64,000 bases of DNA from an uncultured Alphaproteobacteria bacterium (GTDB lineage Bacteria; Pseudomonadota; Alphaproteobacteria; HIMB59; GCA-002718135). Below, in pieces: positions 25,740-38,681 of this stretch. Location of the stretch: NCBI GenBank assembly GCA_902567135.1, contig CACFLO010000003.1, positions 16,471-80,470 of the forward strand, read 5' to 3'. A model generated the notes under the pieces. The model was not told where the DNA came from and made no database searches. It was given only the letters and a program-made list of their open reading frames with translations. Each line of letters opens with the position of its first letter. Within the stretch, counting starts at the first letter, position 1. A program made the position numbers and the translations under genes.

Positions 25740-26768
25740 TTAAAATATTGATTTAGCTATTTCTAAATATTGTTTTGCAATATCACCATCTGGTCTATCA
25801 ATACAAGCAGGTCTACCTTCATCTGATTGAATTCTTAACTCTTTATCAATAGGAAGTGCACCAAGAAAAGGTATTTTAAATTTTTCTGCTTCTTTTTTTG
25901 CTCCGTTATTAGCAAAAATAAAATGTTTTTCGTTACAGTTATCGCATATAAAATAACTCATATTTTCAACTAATCCTAATATTGGCACATTGACTTTCTT
26001 AAACATATTTATACCTTTGCGAGCATCGGTCAGAGCAACATCTTGAGGAGTTGATATAATTATAGATCCTGATAATTTTGAATTTTGCGCAAGAGTTATT
26101 TGTGCATCACCTGTCCCTGGTGGAAGATCAATAATAAGATAGTCTAATTGACCCCACTCAGCACCGTTAAACATTTGTTCTAATGCCTTCATTATCATTG
26201 GACCTCGCCAAATAGTTGGCGTTTCTTCACTTACAAGAAAACCAATAGACATGCATTTAATTCCATAACTCTCTAAAGGAACTAATTTTTTATTTTGATT
26301 TATTTCAGGTTTGCCTGAAATACCCATCATTCTTGGAACACTTGGTCCGTAAATATCAGCATCTAGAATACCAACTTTTTTTCCTAATTCACTCATTGCT
26401 ACAGCTAAATTAACTGCAAAAGTTGATTTTCCTACTCCCCCTTTACCACTTGCAACAGCAATTATATCTTTTACATCTATTTGAAATCTATTCTTACTTT
26501 TTTTTGAGCTAGTTTCTTGATTTTCTGCTGTAAGGGCTACATTAATAGATAGAATTCCTTCTAACTTGACCAATTCATCTTTAAATATAACTGCTAACTT
26601 TTGATAGTCTTCTAAATATTGTTTAGTAACTGATAGGATTATATTAACATTGCCGTCATTTTCAACTAATTGGATATTTGAATTTTTTTGATCTAGAGCA
26701 TTATTGTTCGCGGGATCTTTATAATTTTTTGTAAATTCAAAGATTGATTGCAAAATTTTATCAGACAT
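25740..26768 (-). CDS. mrp: Mrp/ApbC family iron-sulphur carrier ATPase
   Basis: P-loop ATPase thought to carry or deliver Fe-S clusters to apoproteins. The 342-aa protein has an N-terminal MIP18-like region with little conservation (to about residue 90), the deviant Walker A GKGGVGKST (108-116), DADIYGPSVPRMMG, LPPGTGDAQIT, and the Cys275-x-x-Cys278 pair used to bind a cluster at the dimer interface. It diverges from hflK across an 86-nt gap. Confidence 0.92.
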   Translation of the reverse strand: MSDKILQSIFEFTKNYKDPANNNALDQKNSNIQLVENDGNVNIILSVTKQYLEDYQKLAVIFKDELVKLEGILSINVALTAENQETSSKKSKNRFQIDVKDIIAVASGKGGVGKSTFAVNLAVAMSELGKKVGILDADIYGPSVPRMMGISGKPEINQNKKLVPLESYGIKCMSIGFLVSEETPTIWRGPMIMKALEQMFNGAEWGQLDYLIIDLPPGTGDAQITLAQNSKLSGSIIISTPQDVALTDARKGINMFKKVNVPILGLVENMSYFICDNCNEKHFIFANNGAKKEAEKFKIPFLGALPIDKELRIQSDEGRPACIDRPDGDIAKQYLEIAKSIF

Positions 26769-26854
26769 ACTTGATTTTTTAATTTTTACCCAAATATAAC
26801 TTAGTAATTAGTTTAAAAAATGATAGTAGAATATTTCATTTTACCAAATATTAT

Positions 26855-27952
26855 ATGAATTTGAATAAAAATAACAACGATAATAATCCTTGGGGTTCAG
26901 GGGGAAACAGTAATAACCCTTGGGGCGGTGGCGGATCTAATAATAATATGGATTTTGAAGATTCCATTAAAAAAGCTCGCGATAAATTTGGAAAGTTTAA
27001 AATTGGTGGACCAAGAAATATTTCACTTTTAATTTTAATTGGATTTTTAATATGGCTAGCTACTGGCTTCTATAGGGTTGAGCCAGATGAACAAGGTGTT
27101 GAACTACTATTTGGAAAATGGAATAATAAAACAACTGAACCTGGTCTTCATTATTTTTTTCCTACTCCAATAGGACAAACAATTACTCCAAAAGTTGAAG
27201 TTATTAGAAAAATTAATGTTGGTTTCAGAAGTGCAAGTGATTTGGGATTCTCATCTAATACAAATGCTGAAAGAAAAGTGAATGAAGAAAGTTTGATGTT
27301 AACAGGCGATCAAAACATAGCAGATGTTGCTTTTACTGTTTTATATAGAATAAAAGATGCTGGAAACTTTCTTTTCAAATTAAGAAATCCTGAGCTTACT
27401 GTTAAAGATATGGCTGAAAGTGTAGTAAGAGAGGTAGTAGGTCAAAGAGATCTACAATTCCTTTTAACAGAAGGTAGACAGGAAGTAGAGCAAGTTGTTC
27501 GAAATGGACTCCAAGATGTTCTTGATAGCTATGAAAGTGGAATACTAATACAATCGGTTCAATTGCAGAGTGTTGAACCTCCCTCTCAAGTCATTGATGC
27601 TTTTGATGAAGTTCAAAGAGCTCGTCAGGATAAAGAAAGATTAGTTAACGAAGCTAACTCATACCTTAACAGGATTGTACCTAATGCTCGTGGTGAAGCT
27701 GCAAAATTAGTTGAAAGTGCAAAAGCTTACAAAGAGCAGGTTGTTAAACAAGCTGAGGGTGTAGCCCAAAATTTCATAGATGTTTATAATAGTTATAAAA
27801 ACGCAAAAGAAGTAACAAGAAGAAGAATATACCTTGAAACTTTAAGAGAAGTTTTAGAAGGAAAAAATAAAATTATTTTAGATGATGCTGGAGGGCAGGG
27901 TGTAGTTCCATACCTCCCATTAAACGAATTAAAAAAAGGGAACAGTAACTAA
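26855..27952 (+). CDS. hflK: HflK, FtsH-associated membrane protease regulator
   Basis: SPFH/prohibitin protein that forms a membrane complex with HflC around the FtsH protease. The 365-aa protein has a Gly/Asn-rich cytoplasmic head (NPWGSGGNSNNPWGGGG), one membrane segment near 53-71, an SPFH domain starting at YRVEPDEQGVELLFG, and a coiled-coil tail. It overlaps hflC by one base (TAATG), and the hflK-hflC-DUF2065-degP order is a common alphaproteobacterial arrangement. Confidence 0.95.
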   Translation: MNLNKNNNDNNPWGSGGNSNNPWGGGGSNNNMDFEDSIKKARDKFGKFKIGGPRNISLLILIGFLIWLATGFYRVEPDEQGVELLFGKWNNKTTEPGLHYFFPTPIGQTITPKVEVIRKINVGFRSASDLGFSSNTNAERKVNEESLMLTGDQNIADVAFTVLYRIKDAGNFLFKLRNPELTVKDMAESVVREVVGQRDLQFLLTEGRQEVEQVVRNGLQDVLDSYESGILIQSVQLQSVEPPSQVIDAFDEVQRARQDKERLVNEANSYLNRIVPNARGEAAKLVESAKAYKEQVVKQAEGVAQNFIDVYNSYKNAKEVTRRRIYLETLREVLEGKNKIILDDAGGQGVVPYLPLNELKKGNSN

Positions 27953-28827
27953 TGAAATTTACTCCTAGAAATATTATAATTATCCTTTTATTGTTTATTG
28001 GTTTTCTTACATTTACTGGTGCATTTTTTATTGTAAATGAAACAAAACAGGCAATAGTTTTACAGTTTGGTGATCCTAGAAAAGTAATAACAAAGCCAGG
28101 ATTACAATTTAAGATTCCATTTATTCAAGATGCAGTATTTTTAGACTCAAGATTACTTAATCTTGATCCACAACCTGAAGAAATGATTTTATCAGATCAA
28201 AAAAGAATTATTGTTGATTCATTCGCTAGATACAGAATTGTTAATCCTCTTAAATTCTTTCAAACTGTTAGGAATGAAGCAACATTTTCTGACAGATTTG
28301 GGAGAATTATTAATGCATCTGTTAGGGGTGTAATTGCACAATATTCTTTGACTTCTCTTTTAAGTGATGAAAGAATTAACATCATGAACGAAATTCAAGA
28401 GCAAATTTTATCAAATGAAGAATCTTTTGGAGTTGAAATTATTGATATAAGAATTGGAAGAACAGATTTAACTGAACAGGTCTCTAATAACGTTTACCAG
28501 CGAATGAGATCTGAAAGAGAAAAAGAAGCAAATCTTTTAAGGGCAGAGGGTGAAGAATTATCTAAAGAAATTGTTGCATCTGCAGATAGACAGCAAACTG
28601 TTATTATAGCTGAAGCAGAAAGAACTTCCTCAATTCTACGAGGGGAAGGTGATGCTAATAAAAATAAAATCCTAGCAGATGCTTATAGCCTTGATGAAGA
28701 ATTTTTTGATTTTTTAAGAACTATGCAAGCTTGTAGGGATACATTTGGTGATACAGACATGTCAATGGTAATTGCCCCAGGACAAGTTTGTGAAAAGTTT
28801 TTTGGAGAAATTGAAATAGAAAACTAA
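27952..28827 (+). CDS. hflC: HflC, FtsH-associated membrane protease regulator
   Basis: Partner of HflK. The 291-aa protein has an N-terminal membrane segment (IIIILLLFIGFLTFTGAFFIV), the SPFH domain with FIVNETKQAIVLQFGDPRKVI, then a charged helical region MRSEREKEANLLRAEGEEL and AEAERTSSILRGEGDANKNKI typical of HflC. It is coupled on both sides by TAATG junctions. Confidence 0.95.
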   Translation: MKFTPRNIIIILLLFIGFLTFTGAFFIVNETKQAIVLQFGDPRKVITKPGLQFKIPFIQDAVFLDSRLLNLDPQPEEMILSDQKRIIVDSFARYRIVNPLKFFQTVRNEATFSDRFGRIINASVRGVIAQYSLTSLLSDERINIMNEIQEQILSNEESFGVEIIDIRIGRTDLTEQVSNNVYQRMRSEREKEANLLRAEGEELSKEIVASADRQQTVIIAEAERTSSILRGEGDANKNKILADAYSLDEEFFDFLRTMQACRDTFGDTDMSMVIAPGQVCEKFFGEIEIEN

Positions 28828-29030
28828 TGTTGAAGTTACTCTTATTGGGTATTGGCTTACTTCTTTTCTTTGAAGGTTTACTATATTTTTTTCTAGCAAG
28901 TAATTTAAAACTTTTATTTGAACAATTATCCAAGGTTGATCCACAAAAAATAAAGACTATATCTTTATTGATGCTAATACTTGGTACATGCCTTATTTAT
29001 TTCACTTTTAGATTTTATGGGGATCTTTAA
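28827..29030 (+). CDS. DUF2065 family small membrane protein
   Basis: A 67-aa protein with two predicted membrane helices (about residues 4-24 and 46-63). It resembles the DUF2065/YjeT family, whose members sit beside hflKC in many proteobacteria. Function is unknown; the conserved placement suggests a link to the HflKC-FtsH complex or to the protease gene that follows. It is linked by one-base stop/start overlaps to both neighbours. Confidence 0.8.
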   Translation: MLKLLLLGIGLLLFFEGLLYFFLASNLKLLFEQLSKVDPQKIKTISLLMLILGTCLIYFTFRFYGDL

Positions 29031-30424
29031 TGAGTAAAATACTATCTAGTCTTTTTATTTTATTTATCATAACATTTTCAAATTTATCGCAGTCTCATCC
29101 AAGTAGTTTTGCTGATTTGGTAGAAAATCTCTCACCTGCAGTAGTAAGTATTGCTTCTACAACAATTGTTCAAAATAATAATTCACAAAACCAAATGCCT
29201 CAATTTCCTGAAGGATCACCATTTGATGAGTTTTTCAAAGATTACTTTGAAAATGAAAGAAGAAATTCACCATCACAAAGACCTATAACAGGTCTTGGCT
29301 CTGGTTTTATAATTAGTAAAGACGGCATTATAGTAACAAATAATCACGTAATTGAGGGAGCGGATGAAATAACAGTTATACTGTCAAATCAAAAAGAATT
29401 TACCGCAGAATTATTAGGAAGAGATCCCAAAGCAGATTTAGCAGTTTTAAAAATAGATCCTGGTACAACTATACTTACAGCTGTTGAATGGGGTGACTCT
29501 GAATCTATGAGAGTTGGAGATTGGTCAATTGCAATAGGCAACCCTCTCAATTTAGGAGGTACTGTTACAGCAGGTATTATCTCAGCAATTTCAAGGGACT
29601 TAAGAGGTAGTGGTCCCTATGTAAAATTTTTACAAACTGATGCTTCTATAAATAGAGGAAATTCAGGAGGACCTCTTTTTAATATTGAAGGTAAGGTTAT
29701 TGGCATCAATACGGCAATAATTTCACAGACTGGAGGTAGCATCGGTTTAGGTTTTGCAATACCTTCGAATAGCGCCAAAAAAATAGTTCAACAACTTAAA
29801 GATTTTGGAAGAACAAAAAGAGGCTGGTTAGGAGTGCAAATTCAACCAGTTTCTCAAGATTTTGCAGAAAGCTTAGGTCTTGAAAATGAAAAAGGGGCAT
29901 TTGTTTCAAATGTAAATCCTAAAGGACCATCAAAGAAAGCAGGCATAGAAGCTGGCGATGTAATATTAAAGTTTAATGACATTGAAATTATCAAAATGAC
30001 AGATTTACCCAGAGTTGTAGCAGAGGCTGATGTAGGATCATTAGCTAAGGTTGAAGTTTGGCGTAAAAATAGAAGAATTATTATTCAAGTTGAGTTAGGT
30101 GAATTGCCTGAACAAACTTATGTTAAAGATAATTCACAAAAAAAAGAAAATAAATCAAAAGAAAAAATAATCACATCTTTAGGTATAGCAGTTATTGATA
30201 GTAACGATTCTAAAGGTGTTTTGGTAAGCAAAGTAGATAATGATGACATCAGATTGCAAGAAGGTGATATTATATTAGAAGTTAATCGAGAATTAATAGA
30301 TTCATCAATATCTTTTATTTCCATTATTGAAAAATATAAAAAGACTGGGAGATCATCTCTTTTATTAAAAATTCAAAGAGAAGATGAAACAAGCTGGATA
30401 ACAATTAAATTTATTTCTAATTGA
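29030..30424 (+). CDS. degP: DegP/DegQ-type periplasmic serine protease (HtrA family)
   Basis: Envelope quality-control protease. The 464-aa protein has a signal sequence (about residues 1-22), a trypsin-like domain with the catalytic triad His106 (TNNHVIEG), Asp136 (ADLAVLK) and Ser212 (GNSGGP), and two PDZ domains (about 260-350 and 385-460). The order matches DegP/DegQ/MucD; these subtypes cannot be separated here. The stop overlaps the TTG start of miaA. Confidence 0.93.
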   Translation: MSKILSSLFILFIITFSNLSQSHPSSFADLVENLSPAVVSIASTTIVQNNNSQNQMPQFPEGSPFDEFFKDYFENERRNSPSQRPITGLGSGFIISKDGIIVTNNHVIEGADEITVILSNQKEFTAELLGRDPKADLAVLKIDPGTTILTAVEWGDSESMRVGDWSIAIGNPLNLGGTVTAGIISAISRDLRGSGPYVKFLQTDASINRGNSGGPLFNIEGKVIGINTAIISQTGGSIGLGFAIPSNSAKKIVQQLKDFGRTKRGWLGVQIQPVSQDFAESLGLENEKGAFVSNVNPKGPSKKAGIEAGDVILKFNDIEIIKMTDLPRVVAEADVGSLAKVEVWRKNRRIIIQVELGELPEQTYVKDNSQKKENKSKEKIITSLGIAVIDSNDSKGVLVSKVDNDDIRLQEGDIILEVNRELIDSSISFISIIEKYKKTGRSSLLLKIQREDETSWITIKFISN

Positions 30425-31338
30425 TAAAAACTATATACTTGATAGCTGGTCCAACCGCTTCTGGTAAATCTCAATTTTCAATTGATTTAGCAAAAAAAAT
30501 AAATGGTGTTGTAATAAATTCTGACAGTATGCAGGTTTATAAAAATTTAAAGATACTTACAGCGCGACCAAATAAAAAAGAAATGCAAAATATAAAACAC
30601 TATTTGTATGGTTACGTTAATGGGGTAGAGAGATACAATGTTGAAAAGTGGTGCAATGATGCTGCTAAAATTATTAACAAAACTTTTGAAAGAAATTCAA
30701 ATCCAATATTAGTTGGGGGTACAGGTTTGTATATTCATACATTAATTAATGGTTTAATTGATATTCCAGCAATCCCTGAAAGTATTAAAAATAAATCAGA
30801 AAAAATAATTAAGGAATTTGGTAAAGATTTTTTAATAACTCAAATAAAAAAATTTGATCCCAGATCCCTTAAAGAAGTAAATTCTAATGATACTGTAAGA
30901 TTAAGAAGGATCTGGGAAGTATACGAGTCAACAGGTAAAAAATTTAGTGAATGGAAATTAAATGAAAATAAAAAATTTATAGAAAATTTAGATTTTAAAA
31001 TAATTTTATTTTTGCCAAATAGAGAAAAAAATTATCAAATTGTTAATTCTCGATTTATAAAAATGATTAATGACGGAGCGATTGAAGAAGTTAAAAATTT
31101 ATTAGATCTTAATCTAAATGATTCACTACCTGTAATGAGAGCTCATGGTGTTCCAGAAATAATAAAATTTTTAAGAAATGAAATTAGTTTAGAGGAGTGT
31201 ATTAGCAAAGGACAACAGGTTACGAGGAACTATGTAAAAAGGCAACATACCTGGTGGAATTCGACAAATTTAGATATTTTTCACCAATTTGATAAATTTC
31301 CTATCGAAATTGATATTAATTCTATTAAATTTGACTGA
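30421..31338 (+). CDS. miaA: tRNA dimethylallyltransferase
   Basis: Adds the isopentenyl group to A37 of tRNAs reading U-starting codons. The 305-aa protein has the P-loop GPTASGKS (10-17), NSDSMQVYKNLKILTARP, the GGTGLYIHTLINGL substrate segment, and the C-terminal RNYVKRQHTWW. The start is TTG at 30421 within the degP stop (TTGA), and the next residue run IKTIYLIAGPTASGKS leaves no better start. Confidence 0.94.
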   Translation: MIKTIYLIAGPTASGKSQFSIDLAKKINGVVINSDSMQVYKNLKILTARPNKKEMQNIKHYLYGYVNGVERYNVEKWCNDAAKIINKTFERNSNPILVGGTGLYIHTLINGLIDIPAIPESIKNKSEKIIKEFGKDFLITQIKKFDPRSLKEVNSNDTVRLRRIWEVYESTGKKFSEWKLNENKKFIENLDFKIILFLPNREKNYQIVNSRFIKMINDGAIEEVKNLLDLNLNDSLPVMRAHGVPEIIKFLRNEISLEECISKGQQVTRNYVKRQHTWWNSTNLDIFHQFDKFPIEIDINSIKFD

Positions 31339-31391
31339 TTTTAAACTAAATTATTGATTTTATTTTATCCACAGCCTATGAGATCTTGGCA

Positions 31392-33157
31392 ATGAAACAA
31401 GAAATGACAGGGGCAGAAATTGTATTACAATCACTTGTAGATCAAGGAGTTGAGGTAGTATTTGGTTATCCTGGTGGTGCCGTTTTACCAATATATGATA
31501 CCTTATTTAAACAAAATTCTATTAAACATGTTTTAGTCCGCCAAGAAGGTGGAGCAATTCATGCGGCTGAAGGATATGCACGCTCAACAGGTAAAGTTGG
31601 TGTAGTATTAGTTACATCTGGTCCAGGGGCAACAAATGTAGTCACAGGCTTAACAGATGCTATGATGGATAGTATTCCAATTGTTTGTATTACTGGTCAA
31701 GTACCTCAGCATTTAATTGGAAGTGATGCATTTCAAGAATGTGACACTACAGGAATTACTAGACCTTGCACTAAACATAATTATTTAGTTAAAGATCCAA
31801 ATAAATTATCACCTGTTTTTCATGAAGCTTTTACAATAGCTAAAGATGGAAGACCAGGTCCTGTTTTAATTGACATTCCAAAAGATGTTCAGTTTGCAAA
31901 AGGAAACTATACACAAAAAGAAAAAATAATAATTCCATCACATAGATTATTTGAACCAGAGATTTTCAAGAATGATGAAAAAATTAATGAAGTTGTTAAT
32001 TTAATATCAAAAGCAAAAAAACCTATTTTTTATATAGGTGGTGGATGCATTAACTCTGGACCAAAAGCTTCAGAGCTAGTTTCACAATTTGTCGAAACGA
32101 CAGGAGCACCAGCTACCATGACTTTAATGGGCTTAGGTGTTCTTGGATCCTCTCATTCCAACTCGCTAGGAATGCTGGGGATGCACGGTATGTATGAAGC
32201 TAATATGGCGATGCATGAATGTGATTTATTAATTAACATTGGAGCACGTTTTGATGATAGGGTAACAGGAAGGCTTGATGCATTCTCTCCAAATTCTAAA
32301 AAAATTCATATTGATATTGATGAGAGTAATATTAATAAAACAATAAAAGTTGATGTGCCAGTTGTTGGTGATGTTACAAGTATTTTAAAGAGAATTTTAA
32401 AGGTTTGGAAAGAAAATAATTTAAAAACAAATCAATCTGATCTGAAATTATGGTGGGATAAAATTAATAATTGGAAAAAAATAGATTGCTTGCATTTTAC
32501 AAATAATGAAAAAGAAATAAAACCACAGTATGCTATCCAACGATTATATGAATTAACTAAAGATAAGAAAACATTTATCACTACAGAAGTTGGTCAACAT
32601 CAAATGTGGGCTGCTCAGTATTATAAATTTGAAAAACCAAATAGATGGCTCACCTCAGGTGGATTGGGAACAATGGGATATGGTTTTCCAGCAGCTATTG
32701 GAGCACAAGTAGCTAATCCAGACGCATTGGTCATTGATGTAGCTGGTGATGCATCAATTCTTATGAATATTCAAGAAATGAGCACAGCTGTACAATATAG
32801 ATTACCTGTAAAAATTTTTATTCTTAACAATGAATATATGGGCATGGTAAGACAATGGCAGGAGCTTTTACATGGAGGTAGATATTCAGAAAGTTATACG
32901 GACAGTCTGCCAGATTTTGTTAAATTAGCAGAGAGTTATAAAGCCATTGGTCTTAGAGCAAAAAAACCTAAAGAGCTTGATGGTGTTATTAATGAAATGA
33001 TTAATACAGATAAAACGGTTATTGCTGATATCTGGGTAAGTAAAGAGGAAAATTGCTTCCCAATGATTCAGAGTGGTTCTGCTCATAATGAGATGGTTCT
33101 TAGTAAGGATCAAAAACAGGATAAACACTCAGCTGAGAAAGGTAAAATTTTAGTATA

Positions 33158-33158
<1 letters not shown>
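31392..33158 (+). CDS. ilvB: Acetolactate synthase, large catalytic subunit
   Basis: Thiamine diphosphate enzyme for the first shared step of valine, leucine and isoleucine synthesis. The protein of about 588 aa has TGAEIVLQSLVDQGVEVVFGYPGGAVLPIYD with the TPP-activating Glu in VLVRQEGGAIHAAEGYA, an FAD-binding middle domain, and the TPP motif GDASILMNIQEMSTA...ILNNEYMGMVRQWQ. I chose the ATG at 31392. A TTG two codons earlier (31386) is in frame and equally possible, and neither has a convincing ribosome site. It is coupled to ilvH by TAATG. Confidence 0.96.
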
Positions 33159-34719
<1,561 letters not shown>

Positions 34720-34748
34720 ATGAAAGTTTTTTTATAGGTTTTTTAATG

Positions 34749-34754
34749 TATAAT
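34749..34754 (+). promoter_or_regulatory. Candidate -10 element before leuA
   Basis: TATAAT stands 9 nt before the leuA ATG, in the only real gap (43 nt) of the ilv-leu-mre series. No good -35 is seen at the right distance. If used, the leuA message would be nearly leaderless. Confidence 0.3.
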
Positions 34755-34762
34755 AGAAAAGA

Positions 34763-36319
34763 ATGACTGAGAAAATTTATATATTTGATACAACATTAAG
34801 AGATGGTGAGCAATCACCAGGAGCATCTATGAATTTAGATGAGAAGCTGCAAATTGCTGAAGTTTTAGATTCCATGAAAGTGGATATTATTGAAGCTGGA
34901 TTCCCTATTGCATCAAATGGAGACTTTGAAGCAGTTAGAGAAGTAAGTAAACAAGTTAAAAATTCAACAATAGCTGGTCTAGCAAGAGCTAGTTTGAAAG
35001 ATATTGATAGAGCTTGGGAAGCTGTCCAGCATGCAAAATCACCTCGAATACATACTTTTATTGCAACTAGTCCACTTCATATGAAGTATAAACTTAAAAA
35101 AACTGAAGCAGAAGTATTGGAAGCAATTAATCATACTGTATCTCATGCAAGAAATTTATGTGAAAATATTGAGTGGAGTTGTGAAGATGGTGGTAGATCA
35201 GAATTAGAATTTCTTTATAAATGCATTGAACTTGCAATTAATTGTGGTGCATCCACAATTAATATTCCAGATACTGTAGGATATACTTTGCCAGAAGAGT
35301 TTGGTAAAATTTTTAAAAATGTAAAAAATAATGTGCCAAATATAGACAAGGCAATTTTATCAACTCATACTCATAATGATCTTGGGTTAGCTACAGCAAA
35401 TAATGTAGCTGCTATTAAAGAAGGTGCAAGGCAAGTTGAATGTACAATAAACGGTATGGGAGAAAGAGCAGGTAATTCATCTCTGGAAGAAATAGTTATG
35501 ACTTTAAAAGTAAAAAAAGATTTGATGCCTTATCATACAAATATAAAAACTGATCTTATTATGAAAGCATCTAGATTAGTTTCTTCAATTACTGGATTTC
35601 CTGTACAGCCAAATAAAGCAATTGTGGGAGCTAATGCTTTTGCCCATGAAGCTGGTATTCATCAAGACGGAATGCTTAAACATGCTGGTACATATGAAAT
35701 TATGACTCCTGAGTCTATTGGACTAAATAAATCTTCATTAGTATTAGGAAAACATTCAGGAAAGCATGCTTTTTCAGAAAAATTAAAAGAATTAGGCTAT
35801 GAACCTGGAGATAATGCATTAATGGAATTGTTTGGAAGGTTTAAAGATTTAGCTGATAAGAAAAAAGAAATTTTTGAAGAGGATCTTATTGCCCTAGCAG
35901 AGGATCGCTCAGCATCTTATGATGAACACATAAAATTTGTATCCTTAGATGTTAATGCGGGTTCTGTAAAAAAACATGAAGCAAACTTAAAAATAGAAAT
36001 GGATGAAGAAGTAAAATTTATTAAAGATTTTGGTAATGGTCCTGTCGATGCTACATTTAATGCAATAAAAAAACTTACCTCCACTAATTTTAAATTAAAG
36101 CTTTATCAAGTTAATGCTATTACCGCAGGTACTGATGCCCAAGGAGAGGTAACAGTTCGTTTAGAGGATGATGATTTATCTTCTCAGGCTAAAGGAAGTG
36201 ATCCTGATATTATTGTTGCATCTGCTAAAGCTTATATAAGTGCATTAAATAGATTATTATTTAAAAAAACTAAATCAATTGTAAAAAAATCTGCAGAAAT
36301 CAAAATAGAAGGAGTGTAG
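34763..36319 (+). CDS. leuA: 2-isopropylmalate synthase
   Basis: Condenses acetyl-CoA with 2-oxoisovalerate, the first step of the leucine branch. The 518-aa protein has the HMGL-like TIM barrel with DTTLRDGEQSPGASM at the start, THTHNDLGLATANNVAA, GMGERAGNSSLEE, GIHQDGMLKH, and a C-terminal LeuA dimer/regulatory domain containing AITAGTDAQGEVTVRLE. The regulatory domain suggests leucine feedback. It follows ilvC after 43 nt and precedes mreB by 6 nt. leuB, leuC and leuD are not in the window. Confidence 0.95.
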   Translation: MTEKIYIFDTTLRDGEQSPGASMNLDEKLQIAEVLDSMKVDIIEAGFPIASNGDFEAVREVSKQVKNSTIAGLARASLKDIDRAWEAVQHAKSPRIHTFIATSPLHMKYKLKKTEAEVLEAINHTVSHARNLCENIEWSCEDGGRSELEFLYKCIELAINCGASTINIPDTVGYTLPEEFGKIFKNVKNNVPNIDKAILSTHTHNDLGLATANNVAAIKEGARQVECTINGMGERAGNSSLEEIVMTLKVKKDLMPYHTNIKTDLIMKASRLVSSITGFPVQPNKAIVGANAFAHEAGIHQDGMLKHAGTYEIMTPESIGLNKSSLVLGKHSGKHAFSEKLKELGYEPGDNALMELFGRFKDLADKKKEIFEEDLIALAEDRSASYDEHIKFVSLDVNAGSVKKHEANLKIEMDEEVKFIKDFGNGPVDATFNAIKKLTSTNFKLKLYQVNAITAGTDAQGEVTVRLEDDDLSSQAKGSDPDIIVASAKAYISALNRLLFKKTKSIVKKSAEIKIEGV

Positions 36320-37366
<1,047 letters not shown>

Positions 37367-37371
37367 GCTTT

Positions 37372-38193
37372 ATGGCACTATCTTTTAAAGTTAAAGCAAT
37401 ATCTCGAAAAAGATTTATAAAAAATATATTCCTATCTTTTATTTTTTTATCGTCTTTTCTTTTAATTTTATTTTCCAAATCCGATTATTTTTTCATTAAT
37501 AAATTTAAATCAATATCAAATACTTATCTTCATCCAATTACTTCTTTTGTTACAACACCTTTAAAAGTTGCCTCTAATTTACAAACTCAATTTTATGAAT
37601 TTAGAAATTTAAAAGTGGAAAACAAGATTCTTAAAGAAGAAATTATGCGCCTAAAAAAATGGCAAGCCTTAGCTATTCATAATAGTGCTGAAAATAGAGT
37701 GTTAAAAAAACTCCTTAACGCTACTAATAATAACTTATCTTTAGTAAAAACAGCGTCTATTTTGACGAGAAATGACTTTATGTATAGTAAAATGGTTAAA
37801 ATTAATGCTGGACTAAAAGATGGCGTTATAAAAGAAATGGCTGTTATAAACCACAGAGGCCTTGTTGGAAGAACAGTAGATACCTCAATCAATAATTCAA
37901 AGGTATTATTATTAACAGACCCTAACTCTTCGATTTCGATTAAAACAATTTCTAATGAAAATCATTCTCTTGTTAGAGGCGCTGATGATGGTGTACATTT
38001 AGTAAGCGCCTTTATCAAAGATGAGAAAATGCCAAAAGTCGGTGATTTAGTTGTTACAAGTGGAAGTGCACAAATTTTTCCTGCTGATATTTTAGTTGGT
38101 AAAATTGTAAAGATTATAAAAAATAATTTTTATGTTTTACCTTTTGTTAACTTTAAAAACATTGACTATGTGCAAGTTGTTGAAACTAAATAA
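37372..38193 (+). CDS. mreC: MreC, rod-shape protein
   Basis: Bitopic periplasmic scaffold linking MreB to the PBP2-RodA synthase. The 273-aa protein has a cytoplasmic basic tail, a membrane helix near 19-37, a coiled coil at about 68-95 (FRNLKVENKILKEEIMRLKK), and a beta-barrel region with the conserved VINHRGLVGRTV and DPNSSISIKT segments. It overlaps mreD by one base. Confidence 0.94.
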   Translation: MALSFKVKAISRKRFIKNIFLSFIFLSSFLLILFSKSDYFFINKFKSISNTYLHPITSFVTTPLKVASNLQTQFYEFRNLKVENKILKEEIMRLKKWQALAIHNSAENRVLKKLLNATNNNLSLVKTASILTRNDFMYSKMVKINAGLKDGVIKEMAVINHRGLVGRTVDTSINNSKVLLLTDPNSSISIKTISNENHSLVRGADDGVHLVSAFIKDEKMPKVGDLVVTSGSAQIFPADILVGKIVKIIKNNFYVLPFVNFKNIDYVQVVETK

Positions 38194-38681
38194 TGTTATC
38201 AAAGCTACTTAGTAGTCAAATAATCATTTATCATTGTATTCTATTTTTTTCTTTCTCCTTAAGTGTAAATTATTTTGTTGATTTAGAGATTGTAAATTAT
38301 CTAGCTTATGTTTGTTTTCATTTGACTTTAATTTATTTATTTTTTTATTTTTTTCATTTTTCTCATATTTTTGTAACATTTTTATATGCTATTTTTTTTG
38401 ATATTTTTTTAGTTGATAGTATTTCACCTCACTTAATTACATTTTTAGCATTTGTTGTATTATTTTATTTTACAAAAAAATATTTATTAAATTTATCTTC
38501 AAGTAATGTTTCTTATATTATTTTTATTTTAACACTTACAATGTTTATTTCAGAAGCGTTGATTGCTAATTTACAATTTAATTATCCAATAAATTTTGAA
38601 AATTTTTTATGGATATTTATTACATTTATTATTATTTTTTATCCTACTTTAGTGGTATTTTCTAAAATAGATAAATTGTAA
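38193..38681 (+). CDS. mreD: MreD, rod-shape membrane protein
   Basis: Polytopic partner of MreC. The 162-aa sequence is almost wholly hydrophobic, with about five membrane segments and many Phe, Ile and Tyr residues. Sequence conservation is weak in this family. The call rests on size, topology and the invariant mreC-mreD-mrdA gene order, with one-base overlaps on both sides. Confidence 0.88.
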   Translation: MLSKLLSSQIIIYHCILFFSFSLSVNYFVDLEIVNYLAYVCFHLTLIYLFFYFFHFSHIFVTFLYAIFFDIFLVDSISPHLITFLAFVVLFYFTKKYLLNLSSSNVSYIIFILTLTMFISEALIANLQFNYPINFENFLWIFITFIIIFYPTLVVFSKIDKL